Below, piece after piece: positions 8,936 to 18,778 of a DNA stretch of 53,456 nt. Under the pieces are notes generated by a model. The model searched no databases, was not told the DNA's origin, and saw only the letters and a list, made by a program, of their open reading frames with translations. The position numbers and the translations under genes are program-made. Position 1 is the stretch's first letter, and each line of letters starts with the position of its first letter. The DNA lies in NCBI GenBank assembly GCA_018677555.1, contig JAHHOT010000196.1, positions 1-53,456 of the forward strand, read 5' to 3'. The stretch is from Gammaproteobacteria bacterium (GTDB lineage Bacteria > Pseudomonadota > Gammaproteobacteria > Steroidobacterales > Woeseiaceae).

Positions 8936-10615
8936 ATGGATTTCCTGCGCAGGCACTGGATGTTGCTGCTGGCATTGCTGGTCGCCGCGTTGGCATGGCC
9001 GCCCCAGTGGTATCCGCTACCGCTGCGAGTGCAGTTGACACGCTGGTTCGGGGCAGCGGACTACCGGCCAATGCCGGAGTCACTGGACCCCGCGTCGCTC
9101 GAGGCGGAGGAATTCTGCCCCGCCGATCCCTCGGGCTGGCGCGAGGCACAGGACATCGATGGTGTGTCGATCGCCGCATCACCGCCCTGCGCACCGGACA
9201 ATCCGTATGCGGTTGCCGCGTTCGTCAGGGGCACCAACAACGTGTCTCGCGACACCTTGATGCGCAGCGGCCTGACGCCGGATGCGGTGACAAAGGGCCG
9301 CGACCTGGATGGCGACGGCGATCCCGACGAGATACATATCCGCCTGGAAGTGGCCGAACTTAACGGCAGTTCGGGAATACGGCCCGATCCGGTCGTGCAA
9401 TACGACATTGCGCCCGGCATCCGTCCCGGAATGTGGGTATTCACGCCGAAGTTCACGGGAATGGCCGTCGAGAACTTCGAATCGAATATCGCCCGATACT
9501 CGCTGCGCCTGCCATCGCCGGCGTTACGGGTGGAGCAGGGCGACACCGTACGCATCACGCTCGAAAACAGTCACTACATGCCGCACACCCTGCATTTGCA
9601 CGGTGCGGACCACGCCTTCGTCGACGTCACAGGCGAGGGCAACGACGGCGTGCCGATGACCAGCGAAGTGCCGGTGCTGCCGGGAAATGCGCGCACTTAC
9701 GAGCTAAAGCCGCGCGTGGCTGGCAGCATGTTTTATCACTGTCACGTGCAGCCGCACGTGCACGTGATGATGGGGCTGCAGGGGCTTTTCGTCATCGAGG
9801 AGAACCGGCCAGGCAATTTCGTGCAGACGATGAATATTGGTGCGGGGCTTGTTCGCGCACCATCCGTCGGCGTTGGCGAAAACTACGACAGCGAGTATGA
9901 CCTGCATTACATGGACCTCGACCGCGAACTGAGTGAGCGCATACAGCAGTCGAATGATCCGCGTCTGATCACGCAATCGATGCACCGCGACTATGACGTT
10001 ACGGACGCCACGCAGGATTATTTCACGGTCAACGGCAAATCCTTTCCTTACACGTTTCGCGAATCGCTGGTCGTGGCGAACCAGGGAGAGCGCATCAAGC
10101 TTCGCGTGGTGAACGGCGGCGCCAAGGGTATCGCGCTCCATACGCATGGCCACAAGTTCGTCGTTACGCACAAGGACGGGATAGCAAGACCCGTCGCCAC
10201 CCAATCACCGCAGGACGTCGTCTGGCTTGCCACCGCGGAGCGTGTCGACCTGTCGCTGCAGACGACGAACGATGGCCTGCATTCCTACGGTCCCGGCATA
10301 TGGCCCTTCCACGATCACCAGAACAGCGGCGTAACGAACGACGGCATAGGGCCCGGCGGCAACATCAGTGCGATCGTCTATGCGGACTACCTGGCAGCCG
10401 ATGGCTGGCCGCGCACACGCGGTGTCGCATGGGATCAGTACTTCACCGAGGAGTACTATCGCAAGCAGGTTCCCATCTGGGAAAGTTATGCACCCGGCCT
10501 GTTTTCAGACGTCGGCGGGGACCGGTCTTTGCTGCTGCGGCTGCTGGTATTCGCCCTCGCACTGGGTACCGCTGTCGCACTGCTGGTTGCACCGGCGTTC
10601 AGGAAAAAGTCGTGA
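8936..10615 (+). CDS. Membrane-anchored multicopper oxidase
   Basis: HTLHLHGADH, FYHCHVQPHVHVMMG, LHTHGHKF and WPFHDHQNSG copper motifs; N- and C-terminal TM segments; EF-hand-like DLDGDGDPDE loop. Confidence 0.9.
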   Translation: MDFLRRHWMLLLALLVAALAWPPQWYPLPLRVQLTRWFGAADYRPMPESLDPASLEAEEFCPADPSGWREAQDIDGVSIAASPPCAPDNPYAVAAFVRGTNNVSRDTLMRSGLTPDAVTKGRDLDGDGDPDEIHIRLEVAELNGSSGIRPDPVVQYDIAPGIRPGMWVFTPKFTGMAVENFESNIARYSLRLPSPALRVEQGDTVRITLENSHYMPHTLHLHGADHAFVDVTGEGNDGVPMTSEVPVLPGNARTYELKPRVAGSMFYHCHVQPHVHVMMGLQGLFVIEENRPGNFVQTMNIGAGLVRAPSVGVGENYDSEYDLHYMDLDRELSERIQQSNDPRLITQSMHRDYDVTDATQDYFTVNGKSFPYTFRESLVVANQGERIKLRVVNGGAKGIALHTHGHKFVVTHKDGIARPVATQSPQDVVWLATAERVDLSLQTTNDGLHSYGPGIWPFHDHQNSGVTNDGIGPGGNISAIVYADYLAADGWPRTRGVAWDQYFTEEYYRKQVPIWESYAPGLFSDVGGDRSLLLRLLVFALALGTAVALLVAPAFRKKS

Positions 10616-11244
10616 TGCGTCTTTCGATCATTTGCATGGTGTTGCTGGCATCCACCGCGATTGCGCAGGATCATTCCGCGCATCATCGCATGCATATGTC
10701 GGAGAGCGGCATCGTGATGAACCAGAACGCGAATGAGCTGCCAATCGGTTGCGACGCGATAAGTCGCGATCACGAGTTCACCATTCACGGTGGCAAGAAG
10801 TATGTGGCGGGCAAACCGGGATTGACGTTCGGCATGAGCCAGCACGAGGTGAGGGTCGAGCCGTGCAGCCGCGTGACCGTTACATTCGTCAACGAAGACG
10901 AGATCCGGCATCAGTGGATGGTGCACGGACTGCCCAAGTATCTTTATCCGACCGGCATGTTTCATATCGAGGCGATGGGCCGGCAGCGTCAGACGGGCAC
11001 GTTTATCGTTCCCGCCGAGGACCGTAACTACCTTATTCACTGTGACATGGCGCAGCACATGGAGAAGGGCATGCGCGGACAGCTCGTGGTGGGGCGCGGC
11101 AGTGGCGACCTGTGGGGTATAGCCGGCGTCAGTGACGCATTTTATCGAAGCAGCTATTTGCCGCGACATGTTGGCTGGTGGGCCGTAACCGCTGCGCTCG
11201 TGGCTTTTGCCCTGGCATGGAGGTGGCGGCTGCACCGCCCATAG
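10615..11244 (+). CDS. Cupredoxin-domain protein, signal peptide and C-terminal TM
   Basis: ATG at 10615 overlaps the MCO stop (tgatg). RHQWMVHGLP...LIHCDMAQHMEKGMRGQLVV type-1 copper ligand pattern; hydrophobic C-terminus. Confidence 0.82.
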   Translation: MRLSIICMVLLASTAIAQDHSAHHRMHMSESGIVMNQNANELPIGCDAISRDHEFTIHGGKKYVAGKPGLTFGMSQHEVRVEPCSRVTVTFVNEDEIRHQWMVHGLPKYLYPTGMFHIEAMGRQRQTGTFIVPAEDRNYLIHCDMAQHMEKGMRGQLVVGRGSGDLWGIAGVSDAFYRSSYLPRHVGWWAVTAALVAFALAWRWRLHRP

Positions 11245-11293
11245 TTGGACGGGCGTTAGCCTGAGAGGCACCGACTATGCGAAGATCGGGCGC

Positions 11294-12391
11294 GTGGATA
11301 TAACCCAGAACAAGAACTCCACGGCACTGATCAGTGCGGCCGCTGTCGTCGTTCTCATTTTTGGCATGCAGGCGGCAAAAGTCCTGCTCGTGCCATTCCT
11401 GCTGGCCGTTTTTTTCGCCTTGATTTGTGTGCGGCCGATGCTGTGGCTGCAGGCGCACCGGGTGCCGTCGGTGTTCGCTGCTTTGCTCGTCGTATCCGCG
11501 CTGATGCTTGTCCTGTTCGCGCTGGGTTCGATCGTCGGTACGTCCATCGCCGGATTCACGGCGGCGCTGCCGGACTATCAAAACGCGCTTGCGACGAAAA
11601 TGCAGACCGCGATCGATTTTATCGAGGGCATCGTTGGTGACGACATTTCGGTCGACAGCCTGCGCAACGCGCTCGATCCCGGTCGCGCAATGGGGATGGC
11701 AGCCGGCTTGCTGACCGCGCTTCGCGGCGTGCTCACCAACACATTTCTCATACTGTTCACGATGGTGTTCATCCTGCTGGAGGCGACGAGTTTTCAGACG
11801 AAGGCCAAGGCGGCTTTCGGAACCGCCACCCGAACCTTCGATGGGCCGCGGCAGTTTCTCGACGATCTGGGCCGTTATCTCGGCATCAAGACCGTGGTCA
11901 GTATCGTGACCGGCATCGTCGTCGGCATCATGACTGCTGCGTTCGGGCTCGATTTTCCCCTCTTGTGGGCCATGCTGGCGTTTCTGTTTAACTACATTCC
12001 CAACATCGGATCGATCATCGCGGCGGTGCCGGCCGTGTTGCTCGCCCTGGTGCAGCTCACGGCGCCGGAGGCGCTCGGCATTGCCATAGGCTACGTCGCC
12101 ATCAACACGGTCATCGGCAATATTGTCGAGCCGCGCCTGATGGGCTACGGGGTCGGCGTGTCTCCCCTGATCGTATTCGTCGGCCTGGTTTTCTGGGGCT
12201 GGGTGTTCGGTCCGGTCGGCATGCTGCTATCCGTGCCACTGACAATGGGCCTGAAGCTGGGGCTCGAGAGCAACGACAACACGCGCTGGATCGCCATCCT
12301 CGTCGGATCCGAGGCGGATGCAGAATATGCGCTCGCGCAACGAAAACGCGACGAGGCTGCGCAGGAAGCCGAACAGGCGCAAAACGCCTGA
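11294..12391 (+). CDS. AI-2E family transporter (PerM/TqsA-like)
   Basis: LLWAMLAFLFNYIPNIGSIIAAVPAVLLALVQ, GNIVEPRLMGYGVGVSPLIVFVGLVFWGWVFGPVGMLLSVPLTM. GTG start proposed at 11294. Confidence 0.9.
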   Translation: MDITQNKNSTALISAAAVVVLIFGMQAAKVLLVPFLLAVFFALICVRPMLWLQAHRVPSVFAALLVVSALMLVLFALGSIVGTSIAGFTAALPDYQNALATKMQTAIDFIEGIVGDDISVDSLRNALDPGRAMGMAAGLLTALRGVLTNTFLILFTMVFILLEATSFQTKAKAAFGTATRTFDGPRQFLDDLGRYLGIKTVVSIVTGIVVGIMTAAFGLDFPLLWAMLAFLFNYIPNIGSIIAAVPAVLLALVQLTAPEALGIAIGYVAINTVIGNIVEPRLMGYGVGVSPLIVFVGLVFWGWVFGPVGMLLSVPLTMGLKLGLESNDNTRWIAILVGSEADAEYALAQRKRDEAAQEAEQAQNA

Positions 12392-12400
12392 GCGCCGTTT

Positions 12401-12979
12401 CTATTTCGCCCAGTTCGGCTCGTTGCCGGGTTTCCATTTAATGCTGCAGCCGATACTCGGCGTCTGCACATCGTTCACCGCGTAACCGCCGAGTACCGCA
12501 TCAAGCGCGGACCGCAGGTCGTCGCCGGTTACCGGCAGGGAGTTGCCGGGCCGGCTGCCGTCGAATTGCCCGCGGTACACCAGGCCCATCTTGCCGTCGA
12601 ACAGGAAAAAATCGGGGGTGCAGGCGGCTTCATAGGCCTTGGCGACTGACTGGTCCTCGTCGAGCAGGTAAGGAAAACGATAATCCTGCGCCGCGATCTC
12701 TTCCTTCATCCTGGCGGGACCGTCAGCCGGATACGCTTCGACATCGTTGCTGTTGATGGCAAAAACAGCAACGCCCTGCTTGATGTAATGGGCGCACAAG
12801 CTGCTCACCTCGGTACGGATGTGCTGCACGTAGGGGCAATGATTCGACAGGAACATCACCAGCGTCGCAGGCGCACCCTCGGCGTCAGCGAGCGCGTGTT
12901 TGTTGCCGTCCGGATCCGGCAATGAAAAGAATGGTGCCAGGCTGCCCAATGGCAGCATTCGTGAGTTGACCGCAGCCAT
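12401..12979 (-). CDS. Thioredoxin/peroxiredoxin-like (redoxin) family protein
   Basis: LAPFFSLPDPDGNKHALAD...VMFLSNHCPYVQHIRTEV, YPYLLDEDQSVAKAYEAACTPDFFLFD-like pattern. Confidence 0.88.
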   Translation of the reverse strand: MAAVNSRMLPLGSLAPFFSLPDPDGNKHALADAEGAPATLVMFLSNHCPYVQHIRTEVSSLCAHYIKQGVAVFAINSNDVEAYPADGPARMKEEIAAQDYRFPYLLDEDQSVAKAYEAACTPDFFLFDGKMGLVYRGQFDGSRPGNSLPVTGDDLRSALDAVLGGYAVNDVQTPSIGCSIKWKPGNEPNWAK

Positions 12980-13008
12980 CGCTACCTCCCGCTGTCTTCG
13001 CTACGCAG

Positions 13009-14331
13009 TTATACCGCGATATGTTGCCAGGCGCGACCGCGCCACATGGACACGAAGATAGCTGACTGGAGCGATCGTGTCAGGCCCTGCAGGACCCAGA
13101 TGCCGAGAAGTCCGAAGCCAAGAACCGGGCCGACGACGAAAGCCGCGGGAAGCAACAGGAACCATTGCGTGCCGACGCTGGTAAACATGACGCGTTTGGC
13201 GTCACCGGCACCGAGCAGGCCATGCATGAAGGCAAATCCCAGTGCCTCGATCGGCATGGTCAGGCCAACCAGCCGCATCGGCCAGCGTGCCAGTTCGCGC
13301 GTTGCGTCATCGTGAATGAAGATCGACGAAACCAGGTCCGGCAGCAACCACAGCGGCAGACCAAGCACCGTCAGCAACACTGCGGTGACTTTTGCTACGT
13401 CCCAGGCCCAGCTATAGGCGTCGTCCGGTTCGCCGCGACCCAGTGCCTGGCTCACCAGCGTCGTGCATGCTATGCCGAGACCCAGTCCGGGCAAAATCGC
13501 GAACAGCGTCACTGTGATCAGGACGTTGGCGGCCGCGAGTTCGGGCGTGCCCACCCGGCCGATGATCCAGAACAACGCGACGAAGCCGGCAGCGAAGAAC
13601 AATTGCTGCACGCCGGCCGGGATCGATATCCGCACGAGCGACAGCGTTTCGTCGCGGCTGGCGCGCGAGTGCAGGAAACCATGCGACCTCGCATGTTTGA
13701 AGCCCAGGTAGAAGTAGACCGCGGTGCCGAATGCCATTGAGATCGCGCTGGCAAGGCCGGCGCCTTCGGTGCCCATCCTTGGGGCGCCCAGATTGCCGAA
13801 GATCAGCGCATAGTTGAGGATGATATTGCAGGCGTGCATCAGTATCAGCGTAATCATGTACAGCCGTGACAAGTCGAGGGCGTTCCAGTAGCCGCGAAAG
13901 GCGAAATTCATCCCAACGAAAACGATCGCTGCCAATCGCCACTGCAGGTAGGGGAGGCCCTCGCGAATAACCGCCGGGTCGTCGTTCAGCAGCGGGTAGA
14001 AGTGCCCGGAGGCGTAGATGACGACTACTGAAAATACGGGGGCGATCACGACGACGATCAGCAGCGCCGTATTCAGCACCATTGCGGCCCGGTCGACGTT
14101 GCCTTCGCCTTTTTTGCGCGCCGCAAGCGTTTGTACGCCGGTGGAAATTCCCAGTATGAGCGACATGCACATGTAATTCACAAACCCGCCGAGGCCGACC
14201 GCAGCCAGCGCGGCGTCTCCGAGAAAGCCAACCATCGCCGTGTCGATGATATTGAGAAGGTTCTGCGACAGCATGCCGCCGATGATCGGCAGCGCGAGCA
14301 AGGTAATTCGGTTGAAGCGGTTCGGATCCAT
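13009..14331 (-). CDS. MATE family efflux transporter
   Basis: 440 aa; [53 protein letters not shown]. Confidence 0.92.
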   Translation of the reverse strand: MDPNRFNRITLLALPIIGGMLSQNLLNIIDTAMVGFLGDAALAAVGLGGFVNYMCMSLILGISTGVQTLAARKKGEGNVDRAAMVLNTALLIVVVIAPVFSVVVIYASGHFYPLLNDDPAVIREGLPYLQWRLAAIVFVGMNFAFRGYWNALDLSRLYMITLILMHACNIILNYALIFGNLGAPRMGTEGAGLASAISMAFGTAVYFYLGFKHARSHGFLHSRASRDETLSLVRISIPAGVQQLFFAAGFVALFWIIGRVGTPELAAANVLITVTLFAILPGLGLGIACTTLVSQALGRGEPDDAYSWAWDVAKVTAVLLTVLGLPLWLLPDLVSSIFIHDDATRELARWPMRLVGLTMPIEALGFAFMHGLLGAGDAKRVMFTSVGTQWFLLLPAAFVVGPVLGFGLLGIWVLQGLTRSLQSAIFVSMWRGRAWQHIAV

Positions 14332-14377
14332 TATTGTTGTTATTCTTCCTGCCGGTTTCCTTTTAGCGGGCGGAACG

Positions 14378-14983
14378 ATGACCTGGATCGAGACGATTTC
14401 TTACAACGATGCGACAGGCAAGCTGAAAAAACTGTACGACCGTATCAAGGGCCCGAACAACAACGTCGACAATATTATGCTTGCGCACAGCCTGCGGCCT
14501 CATACCATGGAAGGTCACATGGCGCTTTACAAGCACGTGCTGCACAATTCGCGAAACCGGCTGGACAAGTCCTACCTCGAGACGATTGGTGTGTACGTGT
14601 CCATACTCAATAGCTGTGACTACTGCGCAGAGCATCATTTTGCCGGGCTTTCGCGCCTGCTCAAGGATGATTCGAGAGCCGCGACGATACGAAGTTCCCT
14701 CGAACGCGGCAACCCGGCAAGCGCGTTCGGGGGGAAAGAGCTGGCGGGCTTGCTGTACGCCGGAAAACTGACCACGGCGCCGGCGTCACTGTCGCGGGAC
14801 GATATCCGCATGCTGCGAGACAGTGGCTTCAGCGACGGTGAAATACTGGAGTTGAACCAGGTCGCCGCCTATTTCGCGTATGCGAACCGCGCCGTGCTCG
14901 GTCTCGGCGTCGATACTCAAGGCGACATCATCGGTCTCTCGCCCGGTGACTCGGATGATTCGGAAAACTGGCGTCATTCCTGA
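14378..14983 (+). CDS. Carboxymuconolactone decarboxylase/AhpD-like peroxidase-related protein
   Basis: [17 protein letters not shown] CxxC...H AhpD-like motif; ATG at 14378 in the 14240-14983 frame. Confidence 0.85.
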   Translation: MTWIETISYNDATGKLKKLYDRIKGPNNNVDNIMLAHSLRPHTMEGHMALYKHVLHNSRNRLDKSYLETIGVYVSILNSCDYCAEHHFAGLSRLLKDDSRAATIRSSLERGNPASAFGGKELAGLLYAGKLTTAPASLSRDDIRMLRDSGFSDGEILELNQVAAYFAYANRAVLGLGVDTQGDIIGLSPGDSDDSENWRHS

Positions 14984-16203
14984 TCCGCGGCTGCTTCGCG
15001 GAAGCTGCGCAGCCTGACGCCGGCAAGGGCAGCAAACAGTGCGCACAGGAAGCCGGTGACGAGCACGGCCTGACCCAGACCCCAGATGCTGGCAGCGATA
15101 CCGACGCCCAGGCCACCAAAGGCGGTTCCGCCGAATGCCATGATGCCCCAGATGCCGCTGACACGGCCGCGTATCTGGTCGGCGACCGTGGACTGCAGCA
15201 GTATTTGCGAGCCAACGCCCACCAGCGACAGCACGAAACCAAGAAGCGTCACCACTGCGATGCCGGCCGCGAACGCCGTCACCTCGGCGAGCAGCATGTT
15301 CAGCAGGCCGCCGATCACCAGCAACACACCGACAATTCGAATCCGCAGCCAGGTCGGACCGCGCGCCAGCATCACACCACCCACAATCGCGCCGGCGCCC
15401 ACGGCGGCGGTCAGGGTCGCCAGTCCCGAGGCGCCGCGCTGGAACACCGCATCGGCGAACGCCGGCAGCATTTCGAGCGGGCCGCGACCAAAACAGGCGG
15501 AGACCGCAGTAATGGCAAGCAGGGCGCGTATAGCCTTGTGTTGCAGGACGTAGCTGAATCCGTCTTTCATCTCCTGCCATACGTTACTTCGCTGGTGCGC
15601 ACCCTGTTCAGACGGTCGCAGCTCTATGCTCAGCACCGCGATCAACAGCGCGACGTAGGACACGGCGTTCAGCGCGAATGCCGCTGCGACGCCTTTCCAC
15701 GCAATGACGAAGCCGGCGATCGCCGGCCCGATGAAGCGGGACACATTGAACGCGATCGAGTTCGTCGCAATGGCGCTTTGCAACTGTGCCTTGCTGACAA
15801 TGTTCGGCACCAGTGCGAGCCTGACCGGCATGTGCGCGCCATCCAGCGTGCCCTGCATCAGTGCGAACAGGCTCAGGACGTAAATATCCATGTTGCCGAG
15901 GGCTGTGAGCAGCGCAAGCAGCAGGTTGTTCATGACGCTGAGCGAGTTGATAAAAACCGAGGCGGCCTGGCGGTCGAAACGGTCGGCGAGTACGCCGAAC
16001 AGCGGGCCGAACAGCACGACCGGCGCGAACTGCGTAAAGGTGACGACCCCGACCCAGAATTCGGATTGCGTCAGTTCCCATGCATACCAGCCCAGTGCGA
16101 CGCGGTAGATCCACAGGCCGTGCAGCGAAACGATGCTGCCGCCGATATATATCTGGAAGCTGCGGTTGGTCCATGCAGAGCTGCTGTCCTCCTTATCCGC
16201 CAT
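14974..16203 (-). CDS. MFS transporter
   Basis: 409 aa; [27 protein letters not shown]; 3' end overlaps the convergent AhpD-like gene by 10 bp. Confidence 0.88.
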   Translation of the reverse strand: MADKEDSSSAWTNRSFQIYIGGSIVSLHGLWIYRVALGWYAWELTQSEFWVGVVTFTQFAPVVLFGPLFGVLADRFDRQAASVFINSLSVMNNLLLALLTALGNMDIYVLSLFALMQGTLDGAHMPVRLALVPNIVSKAQLQSAIATNSIAFNVSRFIGPAIAGFVIAWKGVAAAFALNAVSYVALLIAVLSIELRPSEQGAHQRSNVWQEMKDGFSYVLQHKAIRALLAITAVSACFGRGPLEMLPAFADAVFQRGASGLATLTAAVGAGAIVGGVMLARGPTWLRIRIVGVLLVIGGLLNMLLAEVTAFAAGIAVVTLLGFVLSLVGVGSQILLQSTVADQIRGRVSGIWGIMAFGGTAFGGLGVGIAASIWGLGQAVLVTGFLCALFAALAGVRLRSFREAAADQE

Positions 16204-16303
16204 CGAGCTGCTCCGCCTGGTTTGCTGTCTCTAAATTGTCGCGTCGTAAAGTCAATTCTCTGTCGCTGATGTGCATCGCATCCTGCAGTGCTATTCTGCA
16301 TCG

Positions 16304-16990
16304 ATGGCTTTGTTCGAAGTACCGAGGCCGAGCGTAGGAATTGCGGGCTCGGACGATGTGTTCCCGGTTCACCGGATTTACTGCATCGGCAAGAATTATG
16401 CCGCACATGTGCGTGAGATGGGCGGCAATCCGCAGCGCAGCGAGCCGGTGTATTTCCTGAAGCCGGCTGACAGCGTTGTTCGCAGCGGTGCAACGATTCC
16501 GTATCCGCCCCGCACGAGCGACCTGCATCATGAAATCGAGCTGGTGGTCGCCATCGGCCGTGGTGGCTCGAACATTGCTGCAGAGGATGCCGCGTCGCAT
16601 ATCTTCGGCTACGCCGTCGGCATCGACCTCACGCGCAGGGACCTGCAGGCAGCCGCGAAGGACAAGGGGGCGCCGTGGGATACGGCCAAGAGTTTCGAAA
16701 ACGCCGCGCCGATCTCTGTCATCCGCCCCGCGGCGCAAACCGGGCACCCGGACAGCGGCCGGATCTGGCTTGAGGTCAACGACGAGGTGCGCCAGGACGG
16801 CGATATTGCCGACATGATCTGGCCGGTGGCGGACGCGATCGCGGATCTTTCCACGTTCTACACGCTGGCGGCCGGTGACCTCCTGTTTACGGGTACTCCC
16901 GAGGGTGTCGGCGCGCTGCAGCCCGGCGACCGCGTTGCCGGCGGCGTCAGCGGCATCGCCGAGATATCGCTGCAAATTTCCAATCGGTGA
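16304..16990 (+). CDS. Fumarylacetoacetate hydrolase family protein
   Basis: VHRIYCIGKNYAAHVREMG, DLHHEIELVVAIGRGG, GYAVGIDLTRRDLQAAAKDKGAPWDTAKSFENAAPIS, LLFTGTPEGVGALQPGD. Confidence 0.93.
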   Translation: MALFEVPRPSVGIAGSDDVFPVHRIYCIGKNYAAHVREMGGNPQRSEPVYFLKPADSVVRSGATIPYPPRTSDLHHEIELVVAIGRGGSNIAAEDAASHIFGYAVGIDLTRRDLQAAAKDKGAPWDTAKSFENAAPISVIRPAAQTGHPDSGRIWLEVNDEVRQDGDIADMIWPVADAIADLSTFYTLAAGDLLFTGTPEGVGALQPGDRVAGGVSGIAEISLQISNR

Positions 16991-17091
16991 AAATCGTGAC
17001 ACAAAGCCGCGCCTGATACCGAATTCGCTGGTATCTAAGGGGCTCAGCAGGTAAAGCCGGGACCCGCAGGGACCTGCCCCGGGAGAAGCGG

Positions 17092-17760
17092 ATGAAACAG
17101 ATTCTGACAGTGGTTGCGTTGTTGCTACCTATTGCAGCGTTCGCGCAGGACGCTGAGCCGGAGGCTCTGACTCCCGACCAGCTGCAGCAGCGCAACGGTG
17201 TTCAGTACGCGATCGATGCCGACACCCCCTATACCGGCGTGGTCGTCGAAAACTACGAAGACGGGCAGATCAGGCGCAAGGAAAACCTGGTCGACGGCAG
17301 GAAAGACGGCCTGCAGAACCGCTGGCATGAAAACGGCATGATGGCCTACGAGGGCAGCTACTCGGCCGGCCAGCCACGCGGCGCGCAGACCTGGTGGTAC
17401 GAAAACGGCGCCAAGCGGCTGGAGCGTGACCTCGACGGCGGCAACGGCCGCGTCACCGAGTGGTACGAAAACGGTAACAAGAAATCCGAAACGTTTTACG
17501 TCGACGGCCGCACGCACGGGCTTTCGATCCAGTGGTTCGACGACACGACCAAAAAGAGCCAGGTCGACTACCTCAACGGCAAGCAACACGGCGCGGCGAC
17601 CTGGTGGCATGCGAACGGCATGAAGCGCCTCGAAGGCGAGCTCGCCGACGGGAAAAAAGACGGCACATGGCGCCACTGGGCAGAAGACGGCACGCAGCTG
17701 TCAGAAGTCGAATACAGCGCGGGCGCACCGGTCGAGAGAACCGCCGAAGAGGCGGGCTAG
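17092..17760 (+). CDS. YwqK/MORN-like repeat protein, exported
   Basis: Signal peptide; repeated YENG..K.E......G...G....W..NG pattern (ENGMMAYEGSY, ENGAKRLERDL, ENGNKKSETFY, ANGMKRLEGEL). Confidence 0.85.
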   Translation: MKQILTVVALLLPIAAFAQDAEPEALTPDQLQQRNGVQYAIDADTPYTGVVVENYEDGQIRRKENLVDGRKDGLQNRWHENGMMAYEGSYSAGQPRGAQTWWYENGAKRLERDLDGGNGRVTEWYENGNKKSETFYVDGRTHGLSIQWFDDTTKKSQVDYLNGKQHGAATWWHANGMKRLEGELADGKKDGTWRHWAEDGTQLSEVEYSAGAPVERTAEEAG

Positions 17761-17765
17761 GCGTC

Positions 17766-17793
17766 AAAAAAACCCCGGCACAGGGCCGGGGTT
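17766..17793. terminator. Bidirectional intrinsic terminator between convergent genes, stronger for the minus strand
   Basis: Perfect 9-bp stem aaccccggc-acagg-gccggggtt (17771-17793); A7 at 17766-17772 becomes T7 after the hairpin on the minus strand. Confidence 0.75.
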
Positions 17794-17830
17794 AGTCGAT
17801 CAATCCTGTCGCAGATATCAGCGTGTCGGC

Positions 17831-18778
17831 TTACTGCGGCCGTGCAATAAATCCGAGGGTGGTTGTGCCGTCATCGTAACTGCCGACGACCTCGCCCGAG
17901 TTCTTGATGCCGCCCACAAACGTGGCAGTAGCGCCCGGGAAGTGCAGCAGGTCTTCGTCCGGAACGGGTATGGTCTGGCACTGCGTGCCGTCGAGCTCGA
18001 CGACGAAGCCTTTGATCAAGCCGCTACCGGGATCATCGACCCAACCGGCGATCGTCCCCGAATCGGTGATGCCGCGTGCTCTGGTCGCCTCACCGTTGAC
18101 GCTGAAGTAGGTAACGGTTCCGTCTGCGCTGCGCCGCCAGCCGAGACGCACGAACGGAATCCCTGTATTGCAGGGATCCACTACGCCCAAACCGTCGTCA
18201 AAGATGGCGCTGCCGACGACGTCGCCCCGCGAATTGATGCCTTGCGCGATCGTGAAAAGGCTCGGGACTATGTCAGTGAATGTGCCTTCCTTCGAGTCGT
18301 AGATAAAACCGTTTTCCAAACCACCCTGGTCGTTCGGGTCATCGCGGAAGCCGGTGACCAGTCCCTTGTTGTTGATGCCCCTCGCCTGCGTAAAAACGAC
18401 CGCGTCCGGGTGATCGAACACCGTGACCGCGCCGTTCTTGTCGACGATCAGGCCGCTTTCCACGGAACCGTCGAATACGGAGCCCGCCAGATCGCCCTTG
18501 TCGGAGATGCCAAGCACGGCAGTCTCAACGTATCCGGCGACCGGCGTGACGTTCGTGAATCCACCTTTCTTCGAGTCCCAGACATAGGGAATGGTGTCCG
18601 GATCGATGGATCCGTTTCCAACGACATCTCCACGATTGTTGATTCCAAAGGCTTGGTCAAACGCCGATCCCGGGTAGTTGATCGACTCGTAGTCGTAGGC
18701 CCCTTGCGAGTAGGCGGATATCGGCCCGGCTATTAGACCTATAGCGAACACTGATAACAGCTGGTTTTTCCTCGTCAT
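17831..18778 (-). CDS. HAF-repeat type exported protein
   Basis: Signal peptide; repeats GINNRGDVVG, GISDKGDLAG, GINNKGLVTG, GINSRGDVVG, GITDSGTIAG, GIKNSGEVVG. Confidence 0.85.
   Translation of the reverse strand: MTRKNQLLSVFAIGLIAGPISAYSQGAYDYESINYPGSAFDQAFGINNRGDVVGNGSIDPDTIPYVWDSKKGGFTNVTPVAGYVETAVLGISDKGDLAGSVFDGSVESGLIVDKNGAVTVFDHPDAVVFTQARGINNKGLVTGFRDDPNDQGGLENGFIYDSKEGTFTDIVPSLFTIAQGINSRGDVVGSAIFDDGLGVVDPCNTGIPFVRLGWRRSADGTVTYFSVNGEATRARGITDSGTIAGWVDDPGSGLIKGFVVELDGTQCQTIPVPDEDLLHFPGATATFVGGIKNSGEVVGSYDDGTTTLGFIARPQ

Noticed and set aside
7818-9194. 458-aa minus-strand ORF spanning three plus-strand genes
   Set aside because: Antisense shadow; the plus-strand genes have clear families or signal peptides.
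17012-17077. Possible c-di-GMP (GEMM) riboswitch because of GACACAAAGCC / GGTAAAGCC strings
   Set aside because: Conserved GEMM core and helix order could not be laid out; kept only as an unclassified structured leader.
17092-17760. Antitoxin of a toxin-antitoxin system (YwqK label)
   Set aside because: No toxin partner nearby; protein is exported and MORN-like, so the database label would be misleading.
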